Positions 1 to 7,639 are shown, counted from the first letter of the stretch. The stretch is DNA of 39,891 nt from Erythrobacter sp. (GCA_002695185.1 NZOF01000050.1:1-39891); one strand, 5' to 3'. Notes: generated from the letters alone by a model not told the origin. Made by a program: numbers and translations.

Positions 1-288
1 CTGGACGAGCCCACCACGGGCCTCCATTTCGAGGATGTCCGCAAGCTCCTCGAAGTGCTGCACCGGCTGGTGGACCAGGGCAATTCGGTGGTGGTGATCG
101 AGCACAATCTCGATGTCATCAAGACCGCCGATCACATCCTCGACCTCGGCCCCGGCGGCGGCGTCCGTGGCGGCGAGATCGTGGCTGAGGGAACGCCAGA
201 GCAGGTGGCCAAGGTGGAGGGGTCCTTCACCGGGCATTACCTCAAGCCGATGCTGGAACGCGCTCAGGCAGAGCCAGCAGCAGCGTAA
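1..288 (+). CDS. uvrA: UvrA, excinuclease ABC subunit A, C-terminal end (5' truncated by window)
   Basis: UvrA is the damage-recognition ATPase of nucleotide excision repair and acts as a dimer with UvrB. The visible 95 residues begin inside the Walker B motif of the second ABC ATPase domain ([10 protein letters not shown]), followed by the switch-histidine region ([22 protein letters not shown]) interrupted only by normal spacing, and the usual tail [18 protein letters not shown]. The reading frame is open from base 1, so the gene starts upstream of the window. The last residues (AQAEPAAA) are low-complexity. A second, diverged copy of this same 3' end lies 2.5 kb downstream (2478-2817), which is unusual. 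Identity is certain; whether the upstream part is intact cannot be seen. Confidence 0.95.
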   Translation: MDEPTTGLHFEDVRKLLEVLHRLVDQGNSVVVIEHNLDVIKTADHILDLGPGGGVRGGEIVAEGTPEQVAKVEGSFTGHYLKPMLERAQAEPAAA

Positions 289-537
289 AAGAAAAAGCAG
301 CGGGAGGCGGCTGGGTAGGGCCTAGCGCATTTCAGCAAGACCTCGTTTTGCTAAATTGCGTTCGCACGAAACATGCTTCGGAGGATATGGCGGGTCTTGC
401 TTAAACCGCCGAAAGTAAAGGCACCTTTGGAGCAAGGTTTTCAAAGAACCGGGCGTGATCTTTTCAGTTCAGGAAAGATGATGTAAGAATTTCTATTACG
501 AGAGGGCAAGAAGGCCCAGCTTCTGGAGGTCTTACCT
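289..537. other. Intergenic region downstream of uvrA
   Basis: No gene is supported here. The first 30 bases after the uvrA stop (AAAAGAAAAAGC) recur after the second uvrA copy near 2817-2830. The end of the region carries a clear ribosome binding site (TGGAGGT, about 527-533) for the secreted-protein gene at 538. A TATTAC...GGGCAAG stretch just before it resembles the region in front of the paralogue at 1629, so the two genes seem to share their immediate upstream sequence. Confidence 0.5.
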
Positions 538-1374
538 ATGCTTCGCACCTTTCGCCTCGTTCTCGTTTCAAGTATTTCGATGGTTGCGATGCCTCTTTTC
601 GCGCAACCCGACGATGGAGCGACTGCTGCTGGCGATATCCTTGTCGAAGGTACCACGGTAGACGGCGATCCGCCGATCAAGACCGAAGATGACGGTGTAT
701 TCGGAACGGTATCGCGTCAGCTGGCGTCCGAAGCCGACCGCTTTTCGCGCTGCGCGGATATGCCCCGCCCGAGCCTTCTGCGCCGCATTGTCGATGGTCA
801 TCCCGAGACCGGTGAGACACGCAAGGCGCTCGACCAGCATATCATGCGTAACCAGGGGTGTTACGGGGGAATGTTCCTCATGCCGCCCTATCCCGACCCG
901 CCCTATTACGGGAAATGCAATCCCCACCCGCTGCCCGACGGTCGTTCGATCTGCCGCTCCCACTATGATCGTGGCGCGATTTACGAGCAGGTCCTGCGGA
1001 AATATGCAGCCGATCTGACGTTCGACCGCAGCGCTACCTTCGATCCGGCGGTCCGCGCGGAATTCATGGCCCGCGAAGAAGAGCGCAACCAGTTTCGTCG
1101 GGAGTCCGCGGACTATTTCTGGTTCGCAGCCTGTGCCGTGCAGCTCAGTCCTGAATATGCGCTGCAGATGCTCGAAGAAGAACCCGGGTCCGAGCGGGAG
1201 GTGCGCTACCAGTCGCTGATGATCTCCGAGGCGCTTCCTTGTTTCGAAGGGCGCAAGGTGACCGACGTGACCGTGGATCGCAGCCAGTTCCGCGCATTCG
1301 TGGCGGAAGCCGCCTACTCCTGGGCCGTGGCCGTCAGGCGGGTCGATAGCCTGCTCCCCGCCGACCTTGACTAG
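538..1374 (+). CDS. Secreted six-cysteine protein of unknown function, paralogue A
   Basis: I do not recognise a named family. The 278-residue product has a signal peptide (about residues 1-22, ending MPLFA before QPDD), so it should be periplasmic or secreted. The mature N-terminus has a segment GDILVEG that resembles a TonB-box-like motif. Six cysteines (in RCADMPRP, QGCYGG, YGKCNP, SICRSHYDRG, AACAVQ and LPCFEG) are all kept in the neighbour at 1629, which suggests disulfide bonding. There is no visible catalytic motif or membrane segment beyond the signal. A TGGAGGT ribosome binding site supports the start. It forms a tandem paralogous pair with the next gene, and the pair lies between two copies of the uvrA 3' end. 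Coding status is well supported by the conserved paralogue; function is unknown. Confidence 0.8.
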   Translation: MLRTFRLVLVSSISMVAMPLFAQPDDGATAAGDILVEGTTVDGDPPIKTEDDGVFGTVSRQLASEADRFSRCADMPRPSLLRRIVDGHPETGETRKALDQHIMRNQGCYGGMFLMPPYPDPPYYGKCNPHPLPDGRSICRSHYDRGAIYEQVLRKYAADLTFDRSATFDPAVRAEFMAREEERNQFRRESADYFWFAACAVQLSPEYALQMLEEEPGSEREVRYQSLMISEALPCFEGRKVTDVTVDRSQFRAFVAEAAYSWAVAVRRVDSLLPADLD

Positions 1375-1628
1375 AAAATCCAACCAAGATCGCAGCACCG
1401 TTCGGGCCTCTCACCCCGCCGAAGCATCGAACGCGGCGCGAACTGCAACCCGTCACTACCAAATACTTCCCGGCACCTGCAGTGATGCCGACCTCTGCCA
1501 TCCCGTGCGCAAAGTAAATTCGCCTGTCATTTCGATAATGGCTTTTCAAAAACGCCATTTATGAGGATATATTACTGCGTCATTGGCAAGCTGATTGCTT
1601 GGGCAGCCACGACTGGAGGTTCCGGTTA
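1375..1628. other. Intergenic region between the secreted paralogues
   Basis: About 250 bases with no supported gene. The distal end carries the TGGAGGT ribosome binding site for the second paralogue and a preceding AT-rich stretch (ATATATTACTG around 1567-1577) that could hold its promoter. I see no strong terminator hairpin after the first paralogue. Confidence 0.4.
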
Positions 1629-2467
1629 TGCTTCGTTTCATTCGCCTCGCGCTATTTCCCGTCGGCCTGATCGCCGCGCTGCCGGCCTCGGCGCAGGATG
1701 AGGGGGAAACCCCGGCAGACGATATCGTCGTCACCGGCGTCCCCCTGCGCGAGGGGGAGGAGACGCCGGTCACCCTCCAGGATGACGGTCTCTCGGGGGC
1801 GGTCTCGCGCCAGATCGCTTCGGAGGTCGATCGCTTCGCCCGCTGCGCCGATCTGCCCAGGCCCGATCTGTTGCGCCGCATTGTCGACGGCAAACCGGAA
1901 TCGGGCGAGGCACAAAGGGCGCTGCACGAGCATATCCTGCGCAACAGCGGCTGCTACGGCACCATATTCCCGCCCATTCCCGACACCCCCTATTATGGCA
2001 AATGCAATCCCGTCATGGTCAATGACATCAGGGGCAACAACATTTGCCGGGCGGATTACGATCGCGGCGAGATTTACGAGCAGGTCCTGCGCAAATACGC
2101 ACCCGATCTGGTTATCAACCGCAGCATCACCTTCAACCCCGAAATCCGCGCCGACTTCATGGCCCGCGAGGAACGGCGCAATCAGGATCGCGTCCTGTCC
2201 AACGATCTCTTCTGGTTCGCTAGCTGCGCCGTGCAGATCCGCCCCGAATATGCGCTCGCCATGATGAAGGAAGAGGCCGGCTCGGGCCGCGAAGCCCGCC
2301 TGCAGGAACTGATGATCAAGGACGGCCTGCCCTGCTTTGCCGGCGGCAAGGTCGAGGAAGTGACAGTCGATTCCCGCCAGTTCCGCGCCTTCGTGGCCGA
2401 AGCGCTCTATTCCTGGGCGGTCGCGGTAAAGAACGTGGACAGCCTCATCCCGCAGGACTTGGGCTGA
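1629..2467 (+). CDS. Secreted six-cysteine protein of unknown function, paralogue B
   Basis: This is a close paralogue of the preceding gene: the segments VSRQIASEVDRFARCADLP, YYGKCNP, YDRGEIYEQVLRKYAPDL and FRAFVAEALYSWAVAVK match it nearly residue for residue, and all six cysteines are kept. The start chosen is the ATG of MLRFIRLALF at 1629, directly behind TGGAGGTTCCGGTT; the frame is open further upstream to 1595, but that start has no such site. The signal peptide ends at about ALPASAQ. The mature N-terminus has DDIVVTG, which matches the form of the TonB box of sphingomonad TonB-dependent receptors, although the protein is far too small to be one. It probably arose by tandem duplication. 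The function is unknown. The stop is directly followed by the uvrA remnant. Confidence 0.8.
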
Positions 2468-2477
2468 GCTGAAGCGA

Positions 2478-2817
2478 TGGGCGCAGCACCGGCCAGACGC
2501 TCACCATTCCGGACGAGCCTACCACGGGTCTCCATTTCGAGGATGTCCGCAAGCTCCTCGAAGTGCTGCACCGGCTGGTGGACCAGGGCAATTCCGTGGT
2601 GTTGATCGAGCACAATCTGGAGCCTGTCCCCGCGCAGGCGGGGATCATCAAGACTGCCGACCACATACTCGACCTCGGCCCCGGCGGCGGCGTCCGCGGC
2701 GGCGAGATCGTGGCCGAGGGTACGCCGGAGCAGGTGGCCAAGGTGGAGGGGTCCTTCACCGGGCATTATCTCAAGCCTATGCTGGAGCGTGCTCAGTCAG
2801 AGCCAGCAGCAGCGTAA
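2478..2817 (+). pseudogene. Decayed second copy of the uvrA 3' end
   Basis: Translation from about 2481 gives [19 protein letters not shown] and then the rest of the UvrA C-terminus to the identical tail PAAA and stop. Two substitutions in the Walker B strand (canonical YIL read here as TIP) and the absence of everything upstream show it is a remnant. An extra stretch at about 2622-2645 (GAGCCTGTCCCCGCGCAGGCGGGG) is inserted after EHNL relative to the copy at 1-288 and keeps the frame. Similarity to the first copy continues about 30 bases past the stop. No start codon or ribosome binding site can be assigned, though an internal ATG at 2563 keeps the frame open. It is most simply a leftover of a duplication or integration that placed the paralogous pair next to uvrA. 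Confidence 0.85.
2622..2645. repeat. Small palindromic REP-like insertion in the uvrA remnant
   Basis: The 24-base stretch has a self-complementary core (CCCCGC...GCGGGG type: TCCCCGCGCAGGCGGGGA). It is absent from the otherwise parallel uvrA copy at the window start. Short GC-rich palindromes of this type are common dispersed repeats in alphaproteobacteria. The inserted length is a multiple of three, so the frame survives. Confidence 0.5.
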
Positions 2818-2847
2818 AAGAAAAAGCAACGGGAGAAGGCGGGTGGG

Positions 2848-5013
2848 ATGCGTTCAATGATGAACCCAAAAGACGCGCGATCCGAGGGTGAGATTTTTGC
2901 AGATATAGCAGAATTGGTCTCGCAGGATGGCTATGTTCATATTCTCGCTTATCTCTCTTGGAGAGACAATTTCATCCCCTACGGCGAAGAATTGACCGCT
3001 GAGGATCTAGAGCGGTCATATTCGACAGAACGTCTAATTCGCACGGAAATGAACACCCTCATCGGACTCATGTTGAATGAACCGATGTCCACAAACCTGC
3101 CAAATCCAAAGAAATTTCAAGAACTAACAGATCAAACCATCGCCCTAATGGGCGAATTACATGCCGCGATGAATAAACCGATGATGGAGATTTTTACTCC
3201 GGAAAATTTGGCAAAGGTCGAAAGACCCTTTCATCAAGCCGACATCCTGCGTGAGCCGATTTTCTACGGAGGCGAGAGCGCTTTTAATTTTCAGTTCTCT
3301 GATTTTGCAGCCATCCGATACGCGAAGGACGATGGTTGGCTAACCAAGAATCTCGGTTTCACTAGTTCGCAAATGGTCGTTTTTGCGAATTCTCTTACGG
3401 CTTTTCTAAATAAGAAAATCTTTAAGCAGATCGAAGAGTTTCGCAATCAAGATCCTAGAGAATGGACCTTACTCAATGCTTTTCGATTTACGGTCCAAGA
3501 CATAGCGGAAGAGTCGGGTCTACGGGACACAGTTGTTCAATCCATAATTTCCGCGTTCTCAGTACGGCCTGGTCATGCCGATAATAAATTTGAAGCTCTT
3601 GGCGATTTCAACATCGCAAATGCGAAGCCGTTAATCGACTTTGGCGATTCAACATATTTATGCCTTCAGTCCTACTCGCTTTGCGAAGGCCTTTACGATT
3701 CACCATTTTATTGGATGCAAGGGGATAAAGAATATCGACCAATAGCACGCCGCCACCGAGGCGCATTTACAGAGGAATTTGTAGCCCAAAGACTTGCGAC
3801 AGTGTTTGGGCCGGAAAACGTCTTTACGAATGTAAATCTAGAGCGTGGCAAATCTTCTCGCGCCGGGGAGATCGATGTCTTTGTCAAATTCGGAAATCGC
3901 GCGCTGGTAGTTCAATGTAAATCGAAAAAGCTGACTCTTGAGGCACGTAAAGGCAACGATGGACAGCTTAAAGACGACTTCAAGAAAGCTATCCAAGACA
4001 GTTACAATCAAGCCCTCAGTTGTTCAGAACATTTAATTAAGGGTGATGTATCACTCGTGTTAGAAGATGGTACGCCAATCGACACGTGCTCATTCGACGA
4101 AATATATCCAATTTGTGTGACCTCTGAGAACTATCCAGCCTTGACTGTGCAAGTAAGAGAAATTCTTGAATACAAAAAGAATGATGAAAAAATTAGTCCA
4201 CCGTTTGTCGCGGATGTTTTCTTCATAGATGTGCTTTGCGAATTTCTAACTTCACCGTTGTATCTTTTGAGTTATATTAATCGTCGAGTACATTATCAAG
4301 AAAAGCTAAATGTAGTAAGTGAACTTACGATTTTGAGTTTCCATCTGAAATCTAATCTTTGGATTGAAGATGACATGCACTTTCTAATGCTCGATGAGAG
4401 CTGTGCGATCGACTTGGACACGGCTTTCACTGTGCGTCGGCAGGGCATTCCAGGCGCGACGACGCCAAATGGTATCCTCACAAGACTACGAGAAACTTAC
4501 GTTGGGCGGCTAATCAGGTCGATTGAACAGTCTTCGGAGCCTCCCTTAATTGATTTGGGATTTTCGCTGCTTAGGTTGAGTGAGGAGACGTACGACTCTA
4601 TAGAGCAGGGTGTTCGTCAGATTTGTGATCAGTTCGTGAAGGACGGAAAGCTTCACGACTTCACTTTGGCGTTCGGTGACGGTGAAGAGGGCATAACGGT
4701 CCATTGCGGATCTTATTTAGGCTCCCCTTCCGTGGGGAAATTGCGCAGGCATTGTGAAAGAAGGAAGTATGTTAGCAAGGCCCGTCGCTGGTACGGATTA
4801 TTCGTTCGGGCGCAGGATGGGATGCCTAAATTTGGCATCAACCTCAAAGGTGAATGGAAGAAAGATTCCGACTTAGAGGAAGAGACCAAGGGGATGAACC
4901 GATTGGGCAATCTCCAACGGGTCGGGCGCCAGCTAAAGCGCGTCAAGATTGGCAGGAATGAACCTTGCCCATGCGGCAGCGGTAAAAAATACAAGAAATG
5001 TTGCCTGAACTAA
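2848..5013 (+). CDS. Large protein with PD-(D/E)XK-like nuclease core and C-terminal SEC-C zinc motif
   Basis: The 721-residue product has three visible parts. Residues 1-300 are a long mostly helical region without a recognised motif. Residues about 305-420 look like a restriction-endonuclease-like fold: an acidic helix (TEEFVAQRL), then GEIDVF (E341, D343), then LVVQCKSKK (K358), the typical E/D...Q-x-K pattern of Mrr/NERD-type nucleases. The last 22 residues are a SEC-C motif (CPCGSGKKYKKCC), a zinc-binding tail known from SecA and from many unrelated nuclease-associated proteins. There is no signal peptide, so it should be cytoplasmic. The gene is clearly AT-richer than its surroundings (one counted row has 27 of 60 G+C) and sits between the uvrA remnant and a tRNA-like gene, which fits acquisition by transfer. 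A role in defence against foreign DNA is inference only. The start could also be MMNPKD at 2860. Confidence 0.8.
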   Translation: MRSMMNPKDARSEGEIFADIAELVSQDGYVHILAYLSWRDNFIPYGEELTAEDLERSYSTERLIRTEMNTLIGLMLNEPMSTNLPNPKKFQELTDQTIALMGELHAAMNKPMMEIFTPENLAKVERPFHQADILREPIFYGGESAFNFQFSDFAAIRYAKDDGWLTKNLGFTSSQMVVFANSLTAFLNKKIFKQIEEFRNQDPREWTLLNAFRFTVQDIAEESGLRDTVVQSIISAFSVRPGHADNKFEALGDFNIANAKPLIDFGDSTYLCLQSYSLCEGLYDSPFYWMQGDKEYRPIARRHRGAFTEEFVAQRLATVFGPENVFTNVNLERGKSSRAGEIDVFVKFGNRALVVQCKSKKLTLEARKGNDGQLKDDFKKAIQDSYNQALSCSEHLIKGDVSLVLEDGTPIDTCSFDEIYPICVTSENYPALTVQVREILEYKKNDEKISPPFVADVFFIDVLCEFLTSPLYLLSYINRRVHYQEKLNVVSELTILSFHLKSNLWIEDDMHFLMLDESCAIDLDTAFTVRRQGIPGATTPNGILTRLRETYVGRLIRSIEQSSEPPLIDLGFSLLRLSEETYDSIEQGVRQICDQFVKDGKLHDFTLAFGDGEEGITVHCGSYLGSPSVGKLRRHCERRKYVSKARRWYGLFVRAQDGMPKFGINLKGEWKKDSDLEEETKGMNRLGNLQRVGRQLKRVKIGRNEPCPCGSGKKYKKCCLN

Positions 5014-5017
5014 CTGC

Positions 5018-5053
5018 AAAAAGCCCGCTCAACGATTACTCGGAGCGGGCTTT
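5018..5053. terminator. Bidirectional intrinsic terminator between the SEC-C gene and the tRNA-like gene
   Basis: AAAGCCCGCTC (5020-5030) pairs perfectly with GAGCGGGCTTT (5043-5053) across a 12-base loop. On the minus strand the hairpin is followed by a run of T (TTTTTGC), so it fits best as terminator of the tRNA-like gene. It lies 4-40 bases after the stop of the SEC-C gene and can serve both. Confidence 0.8.
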
Positions 5054-5056
5054 CCG

Positions 5057-5143
5057 TATAAGGTGCGGGATTCGAACCCGCGGTACCCCAAGAGGTACGT
5101 CCGCTTATCAAGCGGATGCTTTAAACCACTCAGCCAACCTTCC
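5057..5143 (-). tRNA. Type II tRNA-like gene (serine/leucine shape) with GAT anticodon, possibly a pseudogene
   Basis: The minus strand folds as a type II tRNA. The D arm is GCTGAGTGGTTTAAAGC, the perfect 5-bp anticodon stem TCCGC/GCGGA encloses loop TTGATAA, the long variable arm pairs GTACC with GGTAC, and the T arm is GCGGG-TTCGAAT-CCCGC. The anticodon read from the loop is GAT, an isoleucine anticodon, which does not fit a serine or leucine body. The acceptor stem is imperfect: GGAAGGT against ACCTTAT gives a G-A mismatch at 2-71 and a G-U at 1-72. CCA is not encoded and base 73 is A. It may be a decayed tRNA-Ser or tRNA-Leu, or an unusual tRNA of an integrated element. A terminator follows at 5018-5053. 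Confidence 0.65.
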
Positions 5144-5175
5144 ATGTCCACACATGGTGGACATGGAAGGTTGGC
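5133..5175. repeat. 19-bp perfect inverted repeat overlapping the 5' end of the tRNA-like gene
   Basis: The left arm (5133-5151) and right arm (5157-5175) are perfectly complementary over 19 bases around a 5-base centre (ACATG). The left arm contains the acceptor 5' strand and positions 8-10 of the tRNA-like gene; the right arm lies in its leader. A transcript starting upstream would therefore form a hairpin that hides the 5' acceptor strand. Confidence 0.85.
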
Positions 5176-5359
5176 GCAGAATTCCGCTCAGATCAAGACC
5201 GAATTTTACTATGCTCAGATCGGCGCTTTTCTCCAAGATGACTCATTCGAGCCTCAAGTGACCGAAGAGCGCCCTCGTGATATCTTTTGATTTTGATCGC
5301 CGGTCGAGCTGAAGGGGACCTACGGACTTCCTATTCAGGTGATAGGCGGTGACCACTCC
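5176..5359. other. Short intergenic region
   Basis: No gene, RNA or strong hairpin is supported here. A promoter for the minus-strand tRNA-like gene would have to lie in its left part, but I cannot point to convincing -35 and -10 boxes. Confidence 0.4.
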
Positions 5360-5566
5360 CTAAACGTCCGGCTTCCCTCTCCCCATCGACCAGTTCTCCT
5401 GCATCCGCACCTTGGGGTTGGGCGCGCACCAGATTTCGCCATTGGCGTCGAGCGCGGTGACCCAGATGAGGTTGTGCTCCGGCCCGTAGTCGATCACCGC
5501 CAGCGCCAGCCCCTTTCCCCTATCGATAACGGTCACAGGCAGCGGCGGATTCAATTGCGTAAACAT
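5360..5566 (-). CDS. Small conserved protein of unknown function, probably phage-derived
   Basis: The 68-residue product starts at MFTQLNPPLPV (5566); the open frame continues upstream to 5647, but that extension is proline- and serine-rich and reads like non-coding sequence. The protein has hydrophobic strands (VTVIDRGKGLALAVIDYG, LIWVTALDANGEIWCAPNP) and ends in SMGRGKPDV. From memory, similar short proteins with a DYGPEHNLIWV core occur in sphingomonad genomes near phage packaging genes. This is recognition without a search and therefore weak. It lies divergently next to a gene with a terminase-like N-terminus, which fits that context. No signal peptide or membrane segment is seen. Confidence 0.55.
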   Translation of the reverse strand: MFTQLNPPLPVTVIDRGKGLALAVIDYGPEHNLIWVTALDANGEIWCAPNPKVRMQENWSMGRGKPDV

Positions 5567-5853
5567 GGATGGCGATCCTGATGGCGGGGGAGGGAGGTCG
5601 CCCGCGCTATGGGGTGAACGCTCCGCGCTGCGCCAAGTATCCCGCACTGATGTTTGGCAAGTATTCGCAGAGGCATTTTGTGTGAAAAAGGTGCTGTCCT
5701 ACACGGCTTCGCCTGTATATCTGGTCCGGTTCACTCACAAATCATGAGGTGAACCATGAGTTTTTCTTTTTCCCGCAGACCCCTTCGAGCGCCGGGCGCC
5801 GCGTGCTGCCCGCGCATCGTTCTCGCGCCGCTCGCCAGCGCGGGAGGTGCGGC

Positions 5854-6987
5854 ATGAACGCGATCGTCACTATCGAGCCTGCGCCCACGGCCGGTCCGCA
5901 TGGGGCGGGGCATACCTCCTTCTCGCCGCGCAAGCAGGCCGAGTTCATCCAGAGCCTGCAGCTGTTCGGCAATGTGCGGCTTGCCTGCCGGGCGGCGCGG
6001 GTGTCCTCGCAGACGGCCTATCGCCAGCGGCGTGCCTCGCCTGCGCTGGCCGATCTGTGGGATGCGGCGCTGCTGGCGGCGCGCACCCATGCCGAGGCGA
6101 CGCTGGCCGAGCGGGCGCTGAACGGGGTGGAGGAGCCGGTGTTCTATCACGGCGAGGAGGTGGCGCGCCGTCGCCGCTTTTCCGACCGGCTGCTGCTGGC
6201 GCATCTCGCGCGGCTCGACCGGCTCGAAAACCGCGCCGAGGTGGTGGAAACACTGGCGATGATGGACGCCATGCTCGAAGGCCTGCGCCGGGGCGAGGCG
6301 CTGGACGAAAGCGCGCGGGTCGGGGCGGAAGGCGCGGGTGAGGGCGGGGGAAATTATCGCCAGGACCGTGCTCCATCCGCTCCATCCTGTAGGACTGGCG
6401 CAGGGGCAATCCAACATGGGCAGGGTGGCGGGTTCAAGGGGCCCGATCCGCTCGACAGACCGTGCGACTGTGTGGGGGCGCGCTATGATGGCGGGGGCGG
6501 TTCAGCGCATTGGCGCATGGGGCCCGAGGGGCCTGAGCCGCGGCCCAATGAGGGCGAGGGCACGGGGCCGTGCTGTGACAAGCCGCGCTGGCCCGCTTGC
6601 CGCGACTGCGCGCACTATCCCGCCGGGGCGAAGCTGGAGCATATGATGGAAGATGCGCGGCCCTATGGCGCGCCGGAGCTGCGCCAGCTGGGCGATCCGC
6701 TGAGCGTGGAGGAATGCCAGACCGCCGCCTTCATCGCGGGCGACGAGGACTGGTGGCGCATGGGCGCGGGTTTCGCGCTGTTCGAGAAGACCGATTACGG
6801 CGCGTGGATCGAGGTGTGCGACCCGGAGGATGGGGAGTGTGAGGAGGAGACCGGGGAGGGCATTTGCGAGGATGCGGAGCCGGTCGTGGACGCGATGGGT
6901 GCAGCGGACGAGCCACCGGTCGCGGAGGGTGTGGAACAGCTAAGCGAGGACGCGCCGCGCTCTTGTCCGAGGATCACCGTGCTTTGA
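5854..6987 (+). CDS. Phage-packaging-like protein (terminase small subunit-like N-terminus) with an unusual C-terminal extension
   Basis: The start at 5854 (MNAIVTIEPAP) is fixed by GGAGGT at 5842-5847; the frame is open to 5749. Residues about 25-125 have the layout of the helix-turn-helix proteins that act as small terminase subunits: a helix with VRLACRAARVSSQTAYRQRR, then an alanine-rich helix, then GVEEPVFYHGEEVARRRRFSD. Beyond about residue 150 the protein becomes glycine/proline-rich. The DNA at 6352-6398 there is part of a dispersed repeat also found in two intergenic sites, read through in frame. A later cysteine-rich part (CCDKPRWPACRDCAHYP) and an acidic C-terminus follow. No large terminase, portal or capsid gene is nearby, so it is an orphan or relic. 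The first half is well supported; the second half could be partly spurious. Confidence 0.6.
   Translation: MNAIVTIEPAPTAGPHGAGHTSFSPRKQAEFIQSLQLFGNVRLACRAARVSSQTAYRQRRASPALADLWDAALLAARTHAEATLAERALNGVEEPVFYHGEEVARRRRFSDRLLLAHLARLDRLENRAEVVETLAMMDAMLEGLRRGEALDESARVGAEGAGEGGGNYRQDRAPSAPSCRTGAGAIQHGQGGGFKGPDPLDRPCDCVGARYDGGGGSAHWRMGPEGPEPRPNEGEGTGPCCDKPRWPACRDCAHYPAGAKLEHMMEDARPYGAPELRQLGDPLSVEECQTAAFIAGDEDWWRMGAGFALFEKTDYGAWIEVCDPEDGECEEETGEGICEDAEPVVDAMGAADEPPVAEGVEQLSEDAPRSCPRITVL
6352..6398 (+). repeat. Dispersed repeat copy inside a coding sequence (right part of the miniature element)
   Basis: This stretch (core GTGCTCCAT, GCTCCATCCTGTAGGA) matches the right ends of the miniature elements at 13705-13848 and 17308-17448 over about 45 bases. 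No TTTCCTACA left end is found at the expected distance, so only a partial copy is present. Confidence 0.65.
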
Positions 6988-7011
6988 GGGGGCGTGCGAG
7001 GGCTGTGAGCC

Positions 7012-7524
7012 TCAGTCGACCAGCGCGAGTTCCACCGTGCCGTGGCCGCGGGCGATCAGGCCGAGGTCCTTTGCGGCAGCGCGGCTGAGGTCGATCGTGC
7101 GGTTGCGGCTGAAGGGTCCGCGATCGTTGATGCGGACCGTCACGCTCTTCCCGGTGGAGGGATTGGTGACCAGCACCTTGCTGCCGAAGGGTAGGGTGCG
7201 GTGCGCGGCGGTGTAGCCGTTCATGTCGAACCGCTCGCCACTGGCGGTGCGGCGGCCGTGGAAACGCTTGCCGTAATAGGAGGCGACCCCGCTGCCGAGC
7301 GTGGTGGCGGCAGGCGCGGCTTCGACCGGCGGCTCGAACGTGTCGAGATCGACGGCTTTCGGACCCGGCTCGGGCTGGTCAGGCAGCGCGCGATAGGGCG
7401 CGAAATGCCCGGCGAAGGTGGGCTGTACCATGGCCGTCTGCCCGCTCGTCTGCGAGTGGCCGGCAGTGCTGGGCAGCGCCATGGCTGCAACAAAGAGTAC
7501 GCTGCGAAGCGTTCGATTGGTCAT
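7012..7524 (-). CDS. rlpA: RlpA-like septal ring / lytic transglycosylase-family lipoprotein-like protein (DPBB domain)
   Basis: The 170-residue product has a signal peptide (about residues 1-24, ending STAGHSQ), a proline-rich linker, and a C-terminal double-psi beta-barrel domain typical of RlpA: GSGVASYYGKRFHGRRTASG, then YTAAHRTLPFGSKVLVTNP, then VRINDRGPF and DLSRAAAKDLG. The conserved H and D of this fold (AAHRTLPFG, NDRGPF) are present. RlpA proteins act in the periplasm on denuded glycan strands at the septum, or bind them. There is no lipobox cysteine and no SPOR domain, so this is a short, soluble form. The start at 7524 follows GGGAGGTC at the proper distance; an in-frame extension to 7614 lacks such a site. 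Confidence 0.85.
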   Translation of the reverse strand: MTNRTLRSVLFVAAMALPSTAGHSQTSGQTAMVQPTFAGHFAPYRALPDQPEPGPKAVDLDTFEPPVEAAPAATTLGSGVASYYGKRFHGRRTASGERFDMNGYTAAHRTLPFGSKVLVTNPSTGKSVTVRINDRGPFSRNRTIDLSRAAAKDLGLIARGHGTVELALVD

Positions 7525-7639
7525 GTCTGGGACCTCCCGTGCGGTTCGGGAGGATATAGAGGGCCTCGGCGCAGGAGTCATTAACCCGGGGGGAGGCTGC
7601 CCCGTTTCGGCCACGATTCATCGTGATCAAGCCTGAGAT

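Noticed and set aside
568..1398. Long minus-strand open frame of 276 codons opposite the first secreted paralogue
   Set aside because: It is the antisense shadow of a gene whose paralogue, cysteines and signal peptide support the plus strand; the antisense product has no recognisable features.
5692..6400. TGTCCTACA at about 5694 as possible left end of a large element ending at TGTAGGACT (6388)
   Set aside because: The element would end in the middle of a coding sequence, is five times longer than the other copies, and the left-end match is weak.
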